Shown piece after piece: positions 23,514 through 46,119 of a DNA stretch of 58,662 bases. Position 1 is the stretch's first letter; each line of letters begins with the position of its first letter. This DNA comes from Lactifluus volemus (Eukaryota > Basidiomycota > Agaricomycetes > Russulales > Russulaceae): positions 1 through 58,662 of the forward strand of contig WTXI01000230.1 of NCBI GenBank assembly GCA_022376515.1. The letters are read 5' to 3'. Below the pieces are notes generated by a model that saw nothing but the letters and a program-made list of their open reading frames with translations, made no database searches and was not told the origin of the DNA. The position numbers were made by a program, and so were the translations under genes.

Positions 23514-24613
23514 GAGGGATGGTTCTAATCTCTGGCTCTGCATTTCGCTGATGAGTTCACTTCCTTTCTAGTGAGGAGACTAGACGAACGGAAGATACGG
23601 CCGTAGGGAGGTAGACGCTCACCAATCTACAAGTACCTCATCTGGCATGGGTGTCACCTCTGAGAGTGGCCGTGATGAGCTGACACCATGACCCTAATGC
23701 TGAGATTCCTCCACCGCAACTCGAATGCTATCGGTTGATGGGTCTCAGCACTGGAGATTGAGCTCTACCATCGCTACTATTTGATGTCAACGTACCATAT
23801 AGGAAGCTTTTTTTTTTTTGATAACAATTCGGACTTTTTTTTATTTTCGTTCTTCATGAGCACTTTAGCGGTACCCTCCCCATGAATTGGACGACGTTGC
23901 CCAGCTCTAGTTCGCACTAAGCGTCACATGACCTCCAGAATTGGCCGACTCGGTACCGGGTTCACCAAGTCGCTTGCAAGACCCAAATCGCCGCTCTATC
24001 TCCAGCCTCGCTCAAACGGCACGCTCACCGTTCCCTTGACTTGTGAAATCACAAGCGCGCGCACTTTTAATTGCTTACGTTATACCCAGGATATCATGTA
24101 AATCTCGGTGATCTACCGGCTTACCTTCGTGTTCTGTTCCGATATCTTCATCTCGGCGTTTCGTCCTCAAATCAGGGAGATGTGACATGACGCGTAGGCC
24201 TGTAGCCCAGGGCCTGGCGGTTCGTGTTATAGTATATTTGACACGTCGCAAATCTGGGCGGCCCCGCTTCGCACACCGCATCACGCTGGATGGCTTCTAG
24301 CTCCAGATGATGAGTATTCGATGAGTGGCCGTGGACGCGATATATCTGGCAGTACAGATCTGCACGCTAAAACGTCGTATCAGGCGGCTTGGTCCGAGTC
24401 GTTGAACTACTCGTGATTGGCTATTGTGATTGATGTGTCGCTGCGAAAATGGTAGTTGAACTGAGCTGATCTTGAGGCTGAAGTTTCGTAGACACCAGGC
24501 ACACAGAATACACATACGTCCGATCTATCTTTTTTTTTTTGGAGAACGCTAATCTAACATTTATCCCCACACTTCCGTTTCTCCGACTACTCTCGTACGC
24601 AGTTCTTCCGTAT
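23514..24613. other. Intergenic between locus D and second MET17 gene
   Basis: No gene was recognised. Poly-T tracts at 23808-23819 and 24530-24540 bracket about 700 bp that could be inserted retro-sequence on the minus strand, but no target duplication or coding motif was found. Confidence 0.4.
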
Positions 24614-34688
<10,075 letters not shown>

Positions 34689-35092
34689 TGGGGGTAGGAA
34701 AGTGGAAATACATTGATTTGGGGTCGCTTTATCTGCTGGGGGTGATCACGACAGGAGCACGCCATTCTACCTTCGAATGGCTGATGGCTCTACTTCTGGC
34801 TTTAATTCTTCCTAATTTACCACAGTGGCTGTAGCGAGGACCGCACTCACTGCGCAAGAATCGCGGTTGAGTAGCACACCTTACGTCATATCATGTCGTT
34901 GGTCGCTAAGAGGATCACTTGCCTTCTATTGTACAACCAATTTACTTACCCTCTCAGGCTGCGTTCTCTTGAATTCTCTCTATGGACTTGAAGTCACAAC
35001 GTTTGTAAATGTGTGGTTTGCAACAACGAACGCATGGTTCAAGTTGTTTGACTCTTATTTCTGACATCGTACAAGCAGTTGAACTGAAGCAC

Positions 35093-35112
35093 GCACTGGC
35101 ACGTGCCAGTGC
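35093..35112. repeat. Perfect 20-bp palindrome
   Basis: GCACTGGCACGTGCCAGTGC equals its own reverse complement and has CACGTG at its centre, an E-box-like core. Confidence 0.8.
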
Positions 35113-35406
35113 CATCTTAGTAGGATACTGTACTATTGAAGCATTTTCTTCAAAGGCTGCAAGGTCTTAGCAAGTCCGAGCTTGATCGTGACATTTAGAC
35201 AAGAAGGAACAACTCACTGGCAGGTACCAGTAACATGATGTGCAGCGGTAACTCGAACACGGAGTATTCCATACTTAACTTGACGATTTGGTGCTGAACA
35301 TTGTGGCCAATCATTCAAGCACCTTATACAGTATGTGCGAATCCCTCGCGCTTGCTCAGCGCGTCGTCGACCACAAACGACCCAACATAGCAAACCCGTG
35401 TATGCT

Positions 35407-35426
35407 AGCCGATGCTAGCATCGGCT
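35407..35426. repeat. Perfect 20-bp palindrome
   Basis: AGCCGATGCTAGCATCGGCT equals its own reverse complement. There is no loop, so it could extrude as a cruciform or be a protein-binding site. Confidence 0.8.
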
Positions 35427-37968
35427 GCATGCGCAGGTGACACAGGCGGCGGGTCCCGAGGCCGTGTACATGGATGACGTAATACATGAAGACAAACAAC
35501 CACCGAAGTGGCAGGACACGACACGCCCCTCCATCGTATCGTACCCCCCACACTTCACGGGGCCCATAACGCTCTCTCAGAACAGATTGTCAATGTGTGC
35601 TGTTGCTGCTGTGCTTGTGCTATAGTGTGACACTGTCGTTATGGACTCCACATACGATATATGTTCGTTTGTCTTGCTTTTGCCACTGTGTTTTGTGAGT
35701 TGGAAGTCGCGCCATGCTAGTGTGGTGACTCGGAGGATATCTTCTCCAGAAGAAACGACCTGACCATGCTAATGACTCGGAGGCTCTGAACCCAGCGGCG
35801 TCGTCACACGAGCTCAAGCGCTCAAGCTCAAGGACTTCGGCCGAGGTGTCGGAGACGACACGACTTCTCTCCCAGTGAGAGGCACAACTCACCTGCGCGT
35901 TCTATAGTGCCCCTCACGAGCCTCACGGCATTCATGTCTCGGATCATCGCAAACCTGAGATGCTTGCAGGCCCGAATTGTCGCTCTTCGTTCGAACCGTG
36001 CCCTTACCGTATATACAAGTGCACACATTGTAATTGTACACGTTGTCTCGCAGCCAGGAAGGACATCGCATATATCACAAAAGCCCCTTCTGTATTCACT
36101 TCCTTTGATGATCACGGGACGACCCTCGTGTCTTCGGGTGCAAGGAACTAGGGATAAATTGCTTGTCCAAAGCGGGTGCGTTACATGCAGCATGTCAGTA
36201 GCACTTGCACGTGTGTGGTTTCTACATCTACTCCATTGTCGAGTGTCGAGCTCTGACTCGGAGGTCCGATACCAGTCTTTCGTGCTCTCATTGCGTGCCG
36301 GCATATCCCATCATCTGTGTGATTTCTGTGCTGTAAGTGCGAGCGCCGGCAGGAAGGCCTAGTAGGTTTTTTAGATGCCTCGATGACTTGCGGATCGATG
36401 GTCTTCGAGAGTACAGAGAATTTATTGTGTGTGGGCCAAGGGGAACACAATACGTACGTGGTACATTGGCGTAATAGTAGTAATAATAGTTCCAGAGGTA
36501 TCATAATTCATGAGCGCCATGAACAAGAATCCCTCTTGCGTGGAATATGTGCACGTGACTCAGATTTGACCTGATTTACCATTTTATTTACGTAGTCCCA
36601 ATATAGACTAAGCCCCGTCCACTGACTCCACTCGAGCAAACTCTTCCGAGGTCCGTTTCCATAGCAGGCACAGAAGCACGAACCACTAGAGGCTGTCATG
36701 CCATGACAAACTCAATTCTGAGTCAATGCTAGGTCTAATTGAGTGTTCAATCCCGTGTCAATTTTATTGTTTCCCAGATAGCCTGAGAAATAAATGCCTC
36801 AAGTTACTCGTATAAACGCCGCGAATCGGATTGGCTCCAAGATTGGCTCCGCACTTTACTCCACCCATTGCGAACAAAATGCTCCCAGCTGGGTGGTTGC
36901 TTTCAATTCTACATCACTATTTTCGCCGAAAAGGCAGCATCTATGGGAGACTACAATACTCACTGGCATTATGCGTCGGTTAGCCTCGAACAAGGCGTGT
37001 GACGGTCCTTCTGTTCAGTAACACTAGTCTCGCAAGGCAACTCTTTGATTACAAGCGGTTGAACGTGCTGCACTATTCCAAGAACGGCCATATTCAAGCT
37101 TAAGCAATACATCGCAACTGTATTTGACTTCAAATCACATGTTCGTCAACCGCATTTTGATTTGTCACGTGACAGGGGTCAATTGAATTATCGACGAATG
37201 ATCGACGAACATGTGGTCAAACGATGGACGATTCACAGTGGCAGCTCGCGATCGATTACTGGACAACCCACCTAGCCAATATTTCCTCGAAGTATGCTAT
37301 TAAGTTACGCCAATACATATCGGGTATCCAACCTCCAAGGATAATAAAATACAGGCAGTGTTACTGTCTCAAATTCTCAAGCCCGAGGTATTTACGTCAT
37401 TTACTGCTCCCATATCACATCGGCTACTGTACTGTACTGTGCGATACGGTAAAACGTGTTGCCGCTCTCTTGGTCATGACCAGCCAATCATAGTTCTTTT
37501 GTGACTTACTACAAGATCTTCAGATTCCTCCTCAGCAACGAATAATGCCGAGACTACTTCCATTTTGGGTACATCGGATCTTTTCTCGACACGGAGAACA
37601 GAAGTCCATTGAATCCCTGGATTGTGGCACACCACGCCGCCGCGGCGAAGTAGGTGCCCGTGGTCTTCATCCGCGACGCGTCTGGATCCGAAGCTAACAC
37701 CCATGCCGCGGCGTCATGGGATTGGTGCAACGACTCTGATTAGTTAGACCTCCTGGCATCACATCTGGCAAGCAGACCTACCCTGGCACCCAGTTTGTTG
37801 CAGCAACCGAAGGTTAACTTACTAGCGCATTTAGGGGACAGGCACAGTCTGTTCGTATTGTCGTCTTCTGTTCCATTACTGCTGTCCATCTTGCTTCTAG
37901 CCGTGGCTTTTAACCGCATACTGCAAGGGAAGCATGACAGAGTCTTCCTTCCTCTTCTCTCCTCCTCC

Positions 37969-39544
37969 ATGAGTACCTCGCAGCCAAACGAGCCCAACCC
38001 GTCCACGGAATCGTCCCCTGCAGTGCCCTCACAAACTACTCCGCCAGCTGCAGCACAAACCACGCACTCTTTGCAAGCGCAGTCGTCCGTCCCTCGAGAT
38101 AGCTCAGTAGAACCGTCCACGCAAACGACTCCACCGGATGCAGCTCAAAATGTGCATTCTCTGCTTGGACTTGCCTCTATTGAACAGAAGCGTTCATCAG
38201 ATGCACCTGCACCTGCGTCAATCACCGCACTGGGCAGCACGCTGGCACAAGCCGTGCCTTCACTGCTGTCGCCGCCTCCTGCCCTTCGAGAAAGTCTAGG
38301 TGATACTTTCATGTCCGCTATCCAGGCAGGTTCTGTAAGGACCGCGGTTTCTCTCCCTGAGCAACCCTCGGCAACCCCCATCACACACGTATCTCAACCA
38401 CGGGCCAAATCACTTCAAGAACCCTCAGCGGATGTACCGCGGCCTGCACTCGCAGAATCGTCAAAACGTGGGGTGGAAGCGACCCCTCCGCCTCTTACCC
38501 CCATCCCGTCTCACGGCTCCAGGCGAGAACCTACACCCCCACGCGGACTTCCGCGCATTGGGCGGTTGCACCCAGCCCAACTTGATGCTCCTTTGCCATC
38601 GCTACCACGTGACTCGCGTCCTGTTCCCGCTCCTCCCCCAAACGTCTATCGTCGTTCTGGAGTGACCTACCCCGACAGTGAAACAGCATGGCAGACTCGA
38701 GATGAAATTGTGCGTTCTTTGACGCCATTTATGTACCTTCTTGCCGGACTAACTCCTCTGCCGCGATCCTCTCTGGTAGCATCGTGAAAGGACTCTCGCG
38801 GAGCGACTGAAACCAACCCTTGACGCAGCCATTGCAGAGAAGAACAAGTCCGAGTATCGAGGTGAGTCATACAAAGTTGGTATACGCGCTGTAAAATGTC
38901 TACCGACTCCTGTGTCTCTCCTACAGCAAAATGGACGAACATGGCGATTAATGTCGCTATAGGTCTGCAAGTATTTCTTGGTGCCCTCACCACCGCTCTC
39001 GGAGCAGCACTGACCGGTAAAAGTGTGCGTAGAGTCTGAGTCAGTGTTACACTGCTCCACGACTTGCCTGACATCTCTACTAGACATCTGTCGCAATCTC
39101 AGTCCTTGGTGGCGCGTCAACGCTTGTGGCGTCCTACCTCGCTCGTACGCGGGGCTCGAATGAGCCAGAATTTTCGATGCATCGTACGCACGCGCTCGAA
39201 CACTTTGTGCGTGAGGTCGAGGGGTTCACCCTGGACTATGGGAATGAGGTCGGGCACCAGTGGGACGATAAGGTCAACGGCTTCAGGCTTGGGTTTGAGG
39301 ATATACTTGGGAATCGCCCAGGGAGTCTCGCGGTCAAGCCAGATGAAGGAGCCAAGCCTGGCACCAACACCGGTCAAAGTCGTGAGAAGGGGATAGGTAT
39401 ATCAGATCCCACTACGGGGTTTAGTGGGAATGAGTGAGTGCAAGATTTCCTGTACTTCTGCGGGTATTTGCTAACGCGGCAAATTTAAATAGGAAGTATC
39501 CCGTGAGCGGTACGAACCACAAGTTGGGACTCTTGGCAGTGTAG
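37969..39544 (+). CDS. SLATT-like two-TM protein (locus E, 440 aa, 5 exons)
   Basis: Exons 37969-38709, 38780-38861 (82 nt), 38927-39024 (98 nt), 39084-39433 and 39493-39544 join in frame. Residues 1-247 are Ser/Pro/Thr-rich and probably disordered. Exon 2 is a charged helix (ERTLAERLKPTLDAAIAEKN). Exon 3 encodes TM1 (INVAIGLQVFLGALTTALG), exon 4 TM2 (VAISVLGGASTLVASYLA), then RGSNEPE (330-336), HFVREVEGFTLDYG and the final helix DDKVNGFRLGFEDILGN. This is the clearest SLATT-type domain in the window. Family knowledge predicts a membrane-active effector controlled by a partner sensor; none is encoded in the same transcript. The N-terminus MSTSQPNEP is shared with locus F, so E and F are an inverted duplicate pair, convergent across about 1.4 kb. 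Confidence 0.85.
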
Positions 39545-40990
39545 GATCACAACCGACGAGTCGAACCACTCGGAGCATTTTTTTTGTTCTGCACGTCAAG
39601 CGCATGTCCGTGAACATGTAACGCAGCAATTACGACCCTGAAGGCGCACCACCACTAGCAACTGATGATAATGAATGAAACATTCATGACTCAGAGTGGC
39701 CAGTTTGGCAGTATGAGATTGTAACGTACTAAATCGACGAGGCAGAAGACTGAAAGGATGTATGTCTTCCTACATTGACTCGGATGTTGATTGTTACTTC
39801 GTGAATATATCGTACGTTGGGATGTTTTCCAGTTTTGGTTTGTCTCTTTGAAGCACAGTGATCCATGCGGTGGTCGCGCGTCGACGCGTTGACGTACTGA
39901 TCATGACAAGGTATCATTACTGATAATTTCCCCTAAGGAGTCCCTTTCTCAAATCATTCTCAAAGCAAAACGGTAAAGAAACCGTGTCCAATACCATCTC
40001 TTGACGACACAAAGGGGAGATTGCCAATTGTCAAAGTGACAGCACCACGTGACCATAATGGTATCCGCGGATTGCCGCGCGGCGATAATAATCCGGCAAG
40101 ACTGATGCCGGTTCCAGAGATATCGCCGTAGTATTCCCGAATCTGGTCTGCGAAGAATAAATCAAACAAGTGTCTGACAGCGAATAAAGCCTGGGAAAAA
40201 GGTATTCGAATACTGATCGTTCGGGAGGGATGTTGTAAGAGTAAGTTGAAAACTTGAATGTAACTTTTTACTACTGAATGTTCTCGGCACCAGCCGATGT
40301 CCCAAACACAATACTGTGGTAGACAGTTACGTACTGGTGCCTTGTAGGCTTGTACTAGTTGTAGACAAAGCGCCCCACGGTGTACCTGTTTTTCGACGGA
40401 GGTTAGAGGATTTCACAAGAGTTTTCAGTCTCTACGCACGGCCGAGTACTAAACATGCTGAAACTTCGTTTCATTCTTGTAGCACAAGAGGTATAAAACA
40501 TCCTCACGATATCTCCCAAGCCTATTCCATGAGGAAGAAGCATTGGAGCAGACTTTTTATTGAAGGCTGAATTATTCCGTAAAGGTTGTGACAGCCCGAG
40601 CCGGGTATGGAAGGGAACCAAGATTAGCTAGCACCAACATTAAGGGCAAACCCGGGACAAAGAAAGTTCCTTGAGCGGCTCCTGAATGGCTCAGTTTTTT
40701 GAAAGTTATGGCTGCGGAGCGGAGAAATAGCGGGTCATCCTTTTTACAAGATGGTCATCGCTCACTCACTGCACAGTTCAGGAGTAAGGGAGGGTGAATT
40801 CAAGGTGGGATATCAGATGATTAGTCACAAACATGTTGGAACAACGTATCACTAGTAAAAGTAAGGAGGGTATGATGTTGTGAGCGTACTGCCCAATCGA
40901 GTGTCCGTGAGCCTATGAAGAACAGATAGTGGCACGTGGATACAAAAACAAAGATGAAACTGGATGTATACAAGGGAAGTCCCACGAATC
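39545..40990. other. Convergent intergenic region between loci E and F
   Basis: No gene was recognised. It holds the 3' flanks of two convergent SLATT-like genes. Short frames here have no family resemblance. Confidence 0.5.
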
Positions 40991-42640
40991 CTATACCGTC
41001 TTGTTCGCAAAATATTTTCTATTTGAGTTACTCCTTTAGCAAGCTCGTGCACAAGTAGCGTAACTGCTGTACTCACCCGTTTCCACTTCCCGCGATGGAA
41101 TCGAGACCGCCGCCCATTCCCTTCAAGTTACCTTGGCCGGTGTTGGTGTTGGCTCCCGGTATGACGCTTCCTGGACCATTTCCGAGTATAGTCTCCAACC
41201 CGTGTCGGAAGCCTTTGATCTTCACATCCCACTCGGGCACGACCTCATCAAACTCATGGTCATCCTTGAACCCGTTGATCTCACGTAGAAAATGATTGAG
41301 CGCATCTTTACGACGTATCGACGTCTCCGGCTCATTTGAGCCACGCATGCGCGCCAGGTACGACGCCACAAGCGTTGATGCACCACCAAGGACTGAAATT
41401 ACGACCGTTGTCTAGCAGAGATGTCAGACAGATCACAGAGCGGCGTAGCATGATGCCACGCACACTTTTACCATTCAGTGAAGCACCGAGAGCGGTGGTG
41501 AGTGCGCCGAGAAAAACTTGCAGACCAATTGCTATATTAAGCAACCACTTTGACCATTGAGCTGAATCGAAAGGCACGAGGGTCGACAGAAGTTTCATAG
41601 CGCGTATACCAACCCTCTTACCTTTCTTTTTAGCCTTTTTCATCTCATCAGTGGCTGTTGTAATGGTTTTCTCCAGCCGAGCACCGACGTTCCTTCCAGG
41701 GGGCTAGCGAAGGAAATCCCAGCCAAAGAGTCAGTCCCGCCAAGTAGATAAACGTCATTATGGAACACACATGCTTCCTCCCATCTGGAGTGCGCCATGC
41801 CATTTCACTGTTTTCATAGGCTACGTCTGAACGATGTCGGGCACTTGTGGAGATGGCAACTGACGGAAAAGAGGCATCATGTTGGGGTGAGTGCCCGGAA
41901 CGCGCAGTTCCGCGTGGATAGGTAAAGTCACGCCTTTCGCGCCTGGCGTCGTGAGAGGCGATAGGGGCCGGAAATGTTGGCACCACACTACTTCTTGGCA
42001 TATCTGCAGGTGCGCGCTGACGCAGATACGCTGAGTTTTCTTGAAGAGGTTCAGGCCGAGGTTGAGGTTGAGGTACTTGATCAATACGAGGTGTCGAAGG
42101 TTGCTCATTGAGCGAAACCGTGGGTCTTTCCATATCCACAGGGGTAGCCGACATGTCAGAATCACTGGGACTTTCTCGAGGGGTGGGAGGCGGTAACGGT
42201 GCGGTTTGTGTTTCACCAAGTGGAGATACTTGGGTAACCTGGGGTATGGAGGGCTGTTCTGGGAGAGAATCCATGATTCTCGCTGCACCAATTGGGGCAG
42301 CCGATGTAGGTGATTCCCCCGGACTTTCTCGAGAGGGAGGAGACGATGACAACCGAAGTATAGTTTGTGCTGCACTCAGCGCTGCACTGGACGCGGCCGT
42401 GGGTCCATCTGATGAGTTCCCCCTTTCAGTAGAGGGCCGGAGCAAAGCAAGAACAGTTTGGGCATCCAGTTGAGTCACTGGAGTGTGTGCATCTGTTAAG
42501 CTATCTCGACGGGAGGACGAGTGCGACAACAGATTAAACAAGGCTTGTGCAGCACTCAGTGGACTAGGCGGGCGGGACAGGGTAAGGGAGGATTGCCTGC
42601 GCGACTCGGACTTGGGCTCGTTGGGTTGCGACGTACTCAT
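40991..42640 (-). CDS. SLATT-like two-TM protein (locus F, 470 aa, 5 exons)
   Basis: Minus-strand exons 42640-41771, 41703-41622 (82 nt), 41561-41464 (98 nt), 41411-41077 and 41018-40991. All phases agree and the total is 471 codons. Residues 1-290 are Ser/Pro/Gln-rich with repeated AAQxLxxL-like blocks. Exon 2 is a Lys-rich helix (LEKTITTATDEMKKAKKK). TM1 reads LLNIAIGLQVFLGALTTALG, TM2 VVISVLGGASTLVASYLA, followed by RGSNEPE (373-379), FLREINGFKDDHE and GFRHGLETILGN. A 28-nt last exon adds a short Lys/Asn tail, parallel to locus E. Exons 2 and 3 have exactly the lengths of locus E. Start chosen at the ATG giving MSTSQPNEP, as in E. A frame open upstream to 42697 has another ATG but no paralogue support. 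Confidence 0.85.
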
Positions 42641-44283
42641 GGTGGGTAAGAACAGGTGAAGGAGAGGCTCGCCAGTCATGTTTCCCACATCGCGCAATTA
42701 AAAGCAGCAGCTCAAGGTCTGAAACTGTGGTGGCTGATACTGTATTGTAGACAGCAGTAATGGAACCGGAGAAAACAGTACCTGATCAAGGGCTGAATCG
42801 GCTGATCGATGACAACCTGTGCCTGAGGACGTAACTGCTGGGACATAAAGTGTACCTGGCCCGGTAGACTTGCTCACGGCGTGCGGCAAAGAGGTTCTCA
42901 GTTCAGAGTTGAACGAATGAGAGTCATTTGCACAGTCCCCAACGCATCCATGAAGCTGAGTGGTGCCAGTGGATTTCAATTCAGACTTGCATCGATCTTG
43001 GCGTGATGTATCAACTTTGCTCAACAAATTCAACAATAAAAGCGCCTTCTCCGCATCGAGAAACGACCCGAAAGTCACCGAAAAAGGAAACGGACGATGG
43101 GATGGGGCCAATGGGCTTGTTCAACAAAGGAAATCCTTGAGGATCTGGTAAGGTTACATTAAGCTATGTATGAGACCGACCTTGTCCCCGTGAATCTCCC
43201 ACGATTGGCCCGGGCTTTATCACCGGGTGACAGGTTGGCTCAGCACGGAACTGCCTCGGAACAGTTACCGGAAAGTCGCAGAGCGGACCTATTGGCTACG
43301 GGGCCAGTACGGCAAGCGGCACGAGCGGCGAACCTCCCATGATCCCTAAAAGGACGAGGTCGGACACACGTCAAATGTAAAAAATTATGGCGCACAAGAA
43401 TCAAAGCTTCGACTCATCTGTTTTCCCACCAGTTCCCAAGCGCAGAGAGACCGCTGGCGCATAACCATCTACTGTACCTTATTGTACCCTCCTGAATGGT
43501 GCCGCTACCCCAACGTCCCTTTGTTTCCTTTCTTCCTGTGGGCATTGACGTTGGAGCATCTCTGCAGAACTACCAGTGAGAACTAAGTTTGGACATAGTT
43601 GATGGTATGTCGTCTGAGCTTTGGTCAATGAAGACTCGGAGGGCCATAGCGTTCGACTGTCCGTCATCATTAACCCTCCGAGTCAATAAACGTTTTCTGG
43701 GGGGAGGTTCCAAGAGGAGTTATTCATCCATTAGCTCAATCGGTTCCCCTCCGAACTTGGCGCTTTGCTACCATCGTGAGTTACTGGGAGATGATTGAAC
43801 TGTCACGACACAAAAATTTATGTCTCCCTGAGGCACGTGCACATTCCCACGAGTCACGCGGGCGGAGTGATGAAGTCCGCTTCAACGGGCTACTGTATAC
43901 GTTGAGTATTCGCGGAGAACGATGGATAGATGATTCAGGGCATCCAAGACCTCAAGGCCTCAAGGTGCACCCATTTTGACTATATCTAAACAAGTTCTTG
44001 ACACATTTTGACGATACGTGGCAACGCTCAATCTTGCCATCTAAAAATACCAATCAATCTCAAAGTGTTTCATTTACTAAGTGAATGGTGGAAGGAGGTG
44101 TGAGAACGAACATTACCACGTCAACAAGACATAAACAACAAGGACTTTGAATTCCAATGTCCAGCGAAGACGAAGTGGTAATTCATACAGCGTGCGACAC
44201 CTTCATCTCTCCCCAAAAGACAACCAGGTACGCAAGCAGATACGCGCCCAACTTTTAGAGTTTTGAAGAAAAAGAAGGCAGGG
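42641..44283. other. Intergenic between loci F and G
   Basis: A minus-strand frame at 43111-42698 is open for 137 codons just upstream of locus F, with unremarkable composition. It might be a 5' exon or an unrelated small gene; no family was recognised. Nothing else is supported. Confidence 0.4.
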
Positions 44284-45839
44284 CTAGACCATTGAGTGTG
44301 CCAAGGACGCCTTTGCGCCTGCGCCTTGCATTTGCTGAGCCGCCGTAAAGGGGGGCGGCGCGTTGCCGCCAAACGCAGGGCCCACCATGCCTTGTACCGC
44401 CTTCACCTGGTGTTGTACTGGCTGTTGCTGCTGTTGTGGAGAAATAGCGAATCCGACGCCAAGACTGTTTCCGTGTGGCACCCCATTCAAATTTGCATCG
44501 AATCCCGTACTCATGCCAGTGCCGATCCCGATGGCCGCACCACCACCACCGCCGAGACCGAGCGCTGCGGGTCCTCCAGGACCATCCCTCCGCGGGCCCA
44601 TATCCTCGGTCGTCGTAACGCTCCCCATGGCGTTTCCGAGTATATTCTCGAGCCCAAAGCGAAACCCGTCGATGCGCTCGTCGAAGGTGTGACCGAGCTT
44701 GTGCCCGTGGTCGAGCTTAAAGGCGTAAATCTCGCGGAGGAACTGGTTGAGGGCTCTAGCGCGCAGCAGTGAAAACTCGGGCTCGTTTGAACCACGTGCG
44801 CGAGCGAGGTATGAAGCCGCGAGCGTCGAGGCGCCACCGAGGATCGATATGGCGATTGACGACTACAGCACAAGTTGGTTGGTACAGGTTACAACTCCGC
44901 GGAGCCAATGGAAAATGGAGCTTTGTACGTACGGATTTCCCCGAGAGGGCGGCGCCCAAGCCAGTTGTGAGCGCTCCAAGGAGGACTTGGACAGCGATGG
45001 CCACATTGAGCGAGTAGCCTGTCATCTTTGCTGTACATATATGCGTGGTTCAGTGTGGAGAAGCCTCAGGCGACATGACGAATACGGTATACGTACCTCG
45101 CTTGACAGCCTTGTCTCTCTCATTGGTGGCCGCATCGATTGTTGGTTGCAGCCTCTCTCCAATTGTCATCTCACGGCGCTGCCAGCATACACCCCCAAAT
45201 AGGAACACAATGCATATATGCGGGCGATATATCAGCAAAAAGAGGAAGGTGAAAAAATAGGTTGTTCATCCGTACCTGGCGTTTTTCCGCTGGGACGATC
45301 CAGCTCGTCGTATCAGGCACCGGAATCGAGTGTCGCTCATCATCCAGCGAGTGTGGGCGTTGGAGGCGTTGGTCATGGTGAGTATGAGCAGGCTCGCGAG
45401 GACGTGATCGAGGCTGTGGCAAGGATTGTGTGTTACTTGGGATTCGACCAAGATGCTCATGATCAGTGCCGGCAAGAGCCAGTGACGGGTGGTCATCAGC
45501 CGGTTTTGGACGTCGACGGGGCTCGTGGTGGCTTGAACGTCGAGGTGGATGTGGAGTGGGAGCATATATTACGTGCTGTTGCGTTTGCGTTTGCGTTTGA
45601 GGTTGTGAAGGTTGTGGAGATGCATTGGCATTGACATGCCTCGATCCCGAGTCGTCTGCAGGGGGCACCGATCCTGGAATAGGCTGCGTCGGAGGCTGGG
45701 GGTGCTCTTGCTGCCGCTGCTGCTGCACTGTAGTTGTCGAGAGGGGAGCTTCACTAACCGTGATCGCCTCTGTTGTGTTTTTCTGGAGCTGGGCGTCGTT
45801 GGACATCGCATCAAAGCTCAAGTCCAAGCTCAAGCTCAA
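44284..45839 (-). CDS. SLATT-like two-TM protein (locus G, 441 aa, 4 exons)
   Basis: Minus-strand exons 45839-45276, 45178-45097 (82 nt), 45033-44933 (101 nt) and 44862-44284 join in frame. The N-terminal 188 residues are Gln/Pro/His-rich. Exon 2 is the charged helix (MTIGERLQPTIDAATNERD). TM1 is SLNVAIAVQVLLGALTTGLG, TM2 SIAISILGGASTLAASYLA, then RGSNEPE (272-278), FLREIYAFKLDHGHK and DGFRFGLENILGN. Unlike E and F there is no final intron. The last exon instead carries a Gly-rich stretch and a Gln run (SPQQQQQPVQHQV), a low-complexity C-terminus. The first of two nearby in-frame ATGs was taken; starting at the second (MSNDAQ) would shorten it by 11 residues. Same inferred role as E and F. 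Confidence 0.83.
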
Positions 45840-46119
45840 GTCTGGGGCGAATTTGCTTCAAATGCCAAACGACCAGCATACAAGTCGCTCCATCCATTTC
45901 TCAATAAGTTAATCTCATTTCCTGCTAAGGTAAATCGTTCAAGAAGCCGCGACTCGTAGCTGCATCCAAGTCCTCCGGGCCCGGTGGAACAAGGTAAAGC
46001 GAAAAGTCATGAATTACGCCTCGAAGCATAAGGCCGCCTGGGAAGGATGATAACATCATAGCACGCGCACGAGAGCATACTCGAATTACAGAGAGCCATG
46101 AAAAAAGCATCTAGATAAA

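Larger units (their letters stand above)
34689..37968. other. Gene-poor region
   Basis: No protein family was recognised in 3.3 kb. Short frames on both strands have no repeated or conserved motif. The first 200 bp resemble the region upstream of the other MET17 copy and are probably duplicated promoter sequence. Two perfect 20-bp palindromes lie at 35093-35112 and 35407-35426. Confidence 0.45.

Noticed and set aside
23808..24540. SINE or processed insertion between two poly-T tracts
   Set aside because: No target-site duplication, tRNA-like head or coding motif was found, so this remains only a note.
35828..36304. 158-codon minus-strand open frame
   Set aside because: Arg/Cys/Thr-rich with no recognisable domain, and overlapping frames on both strands are equally long, so there is no support for a gene.
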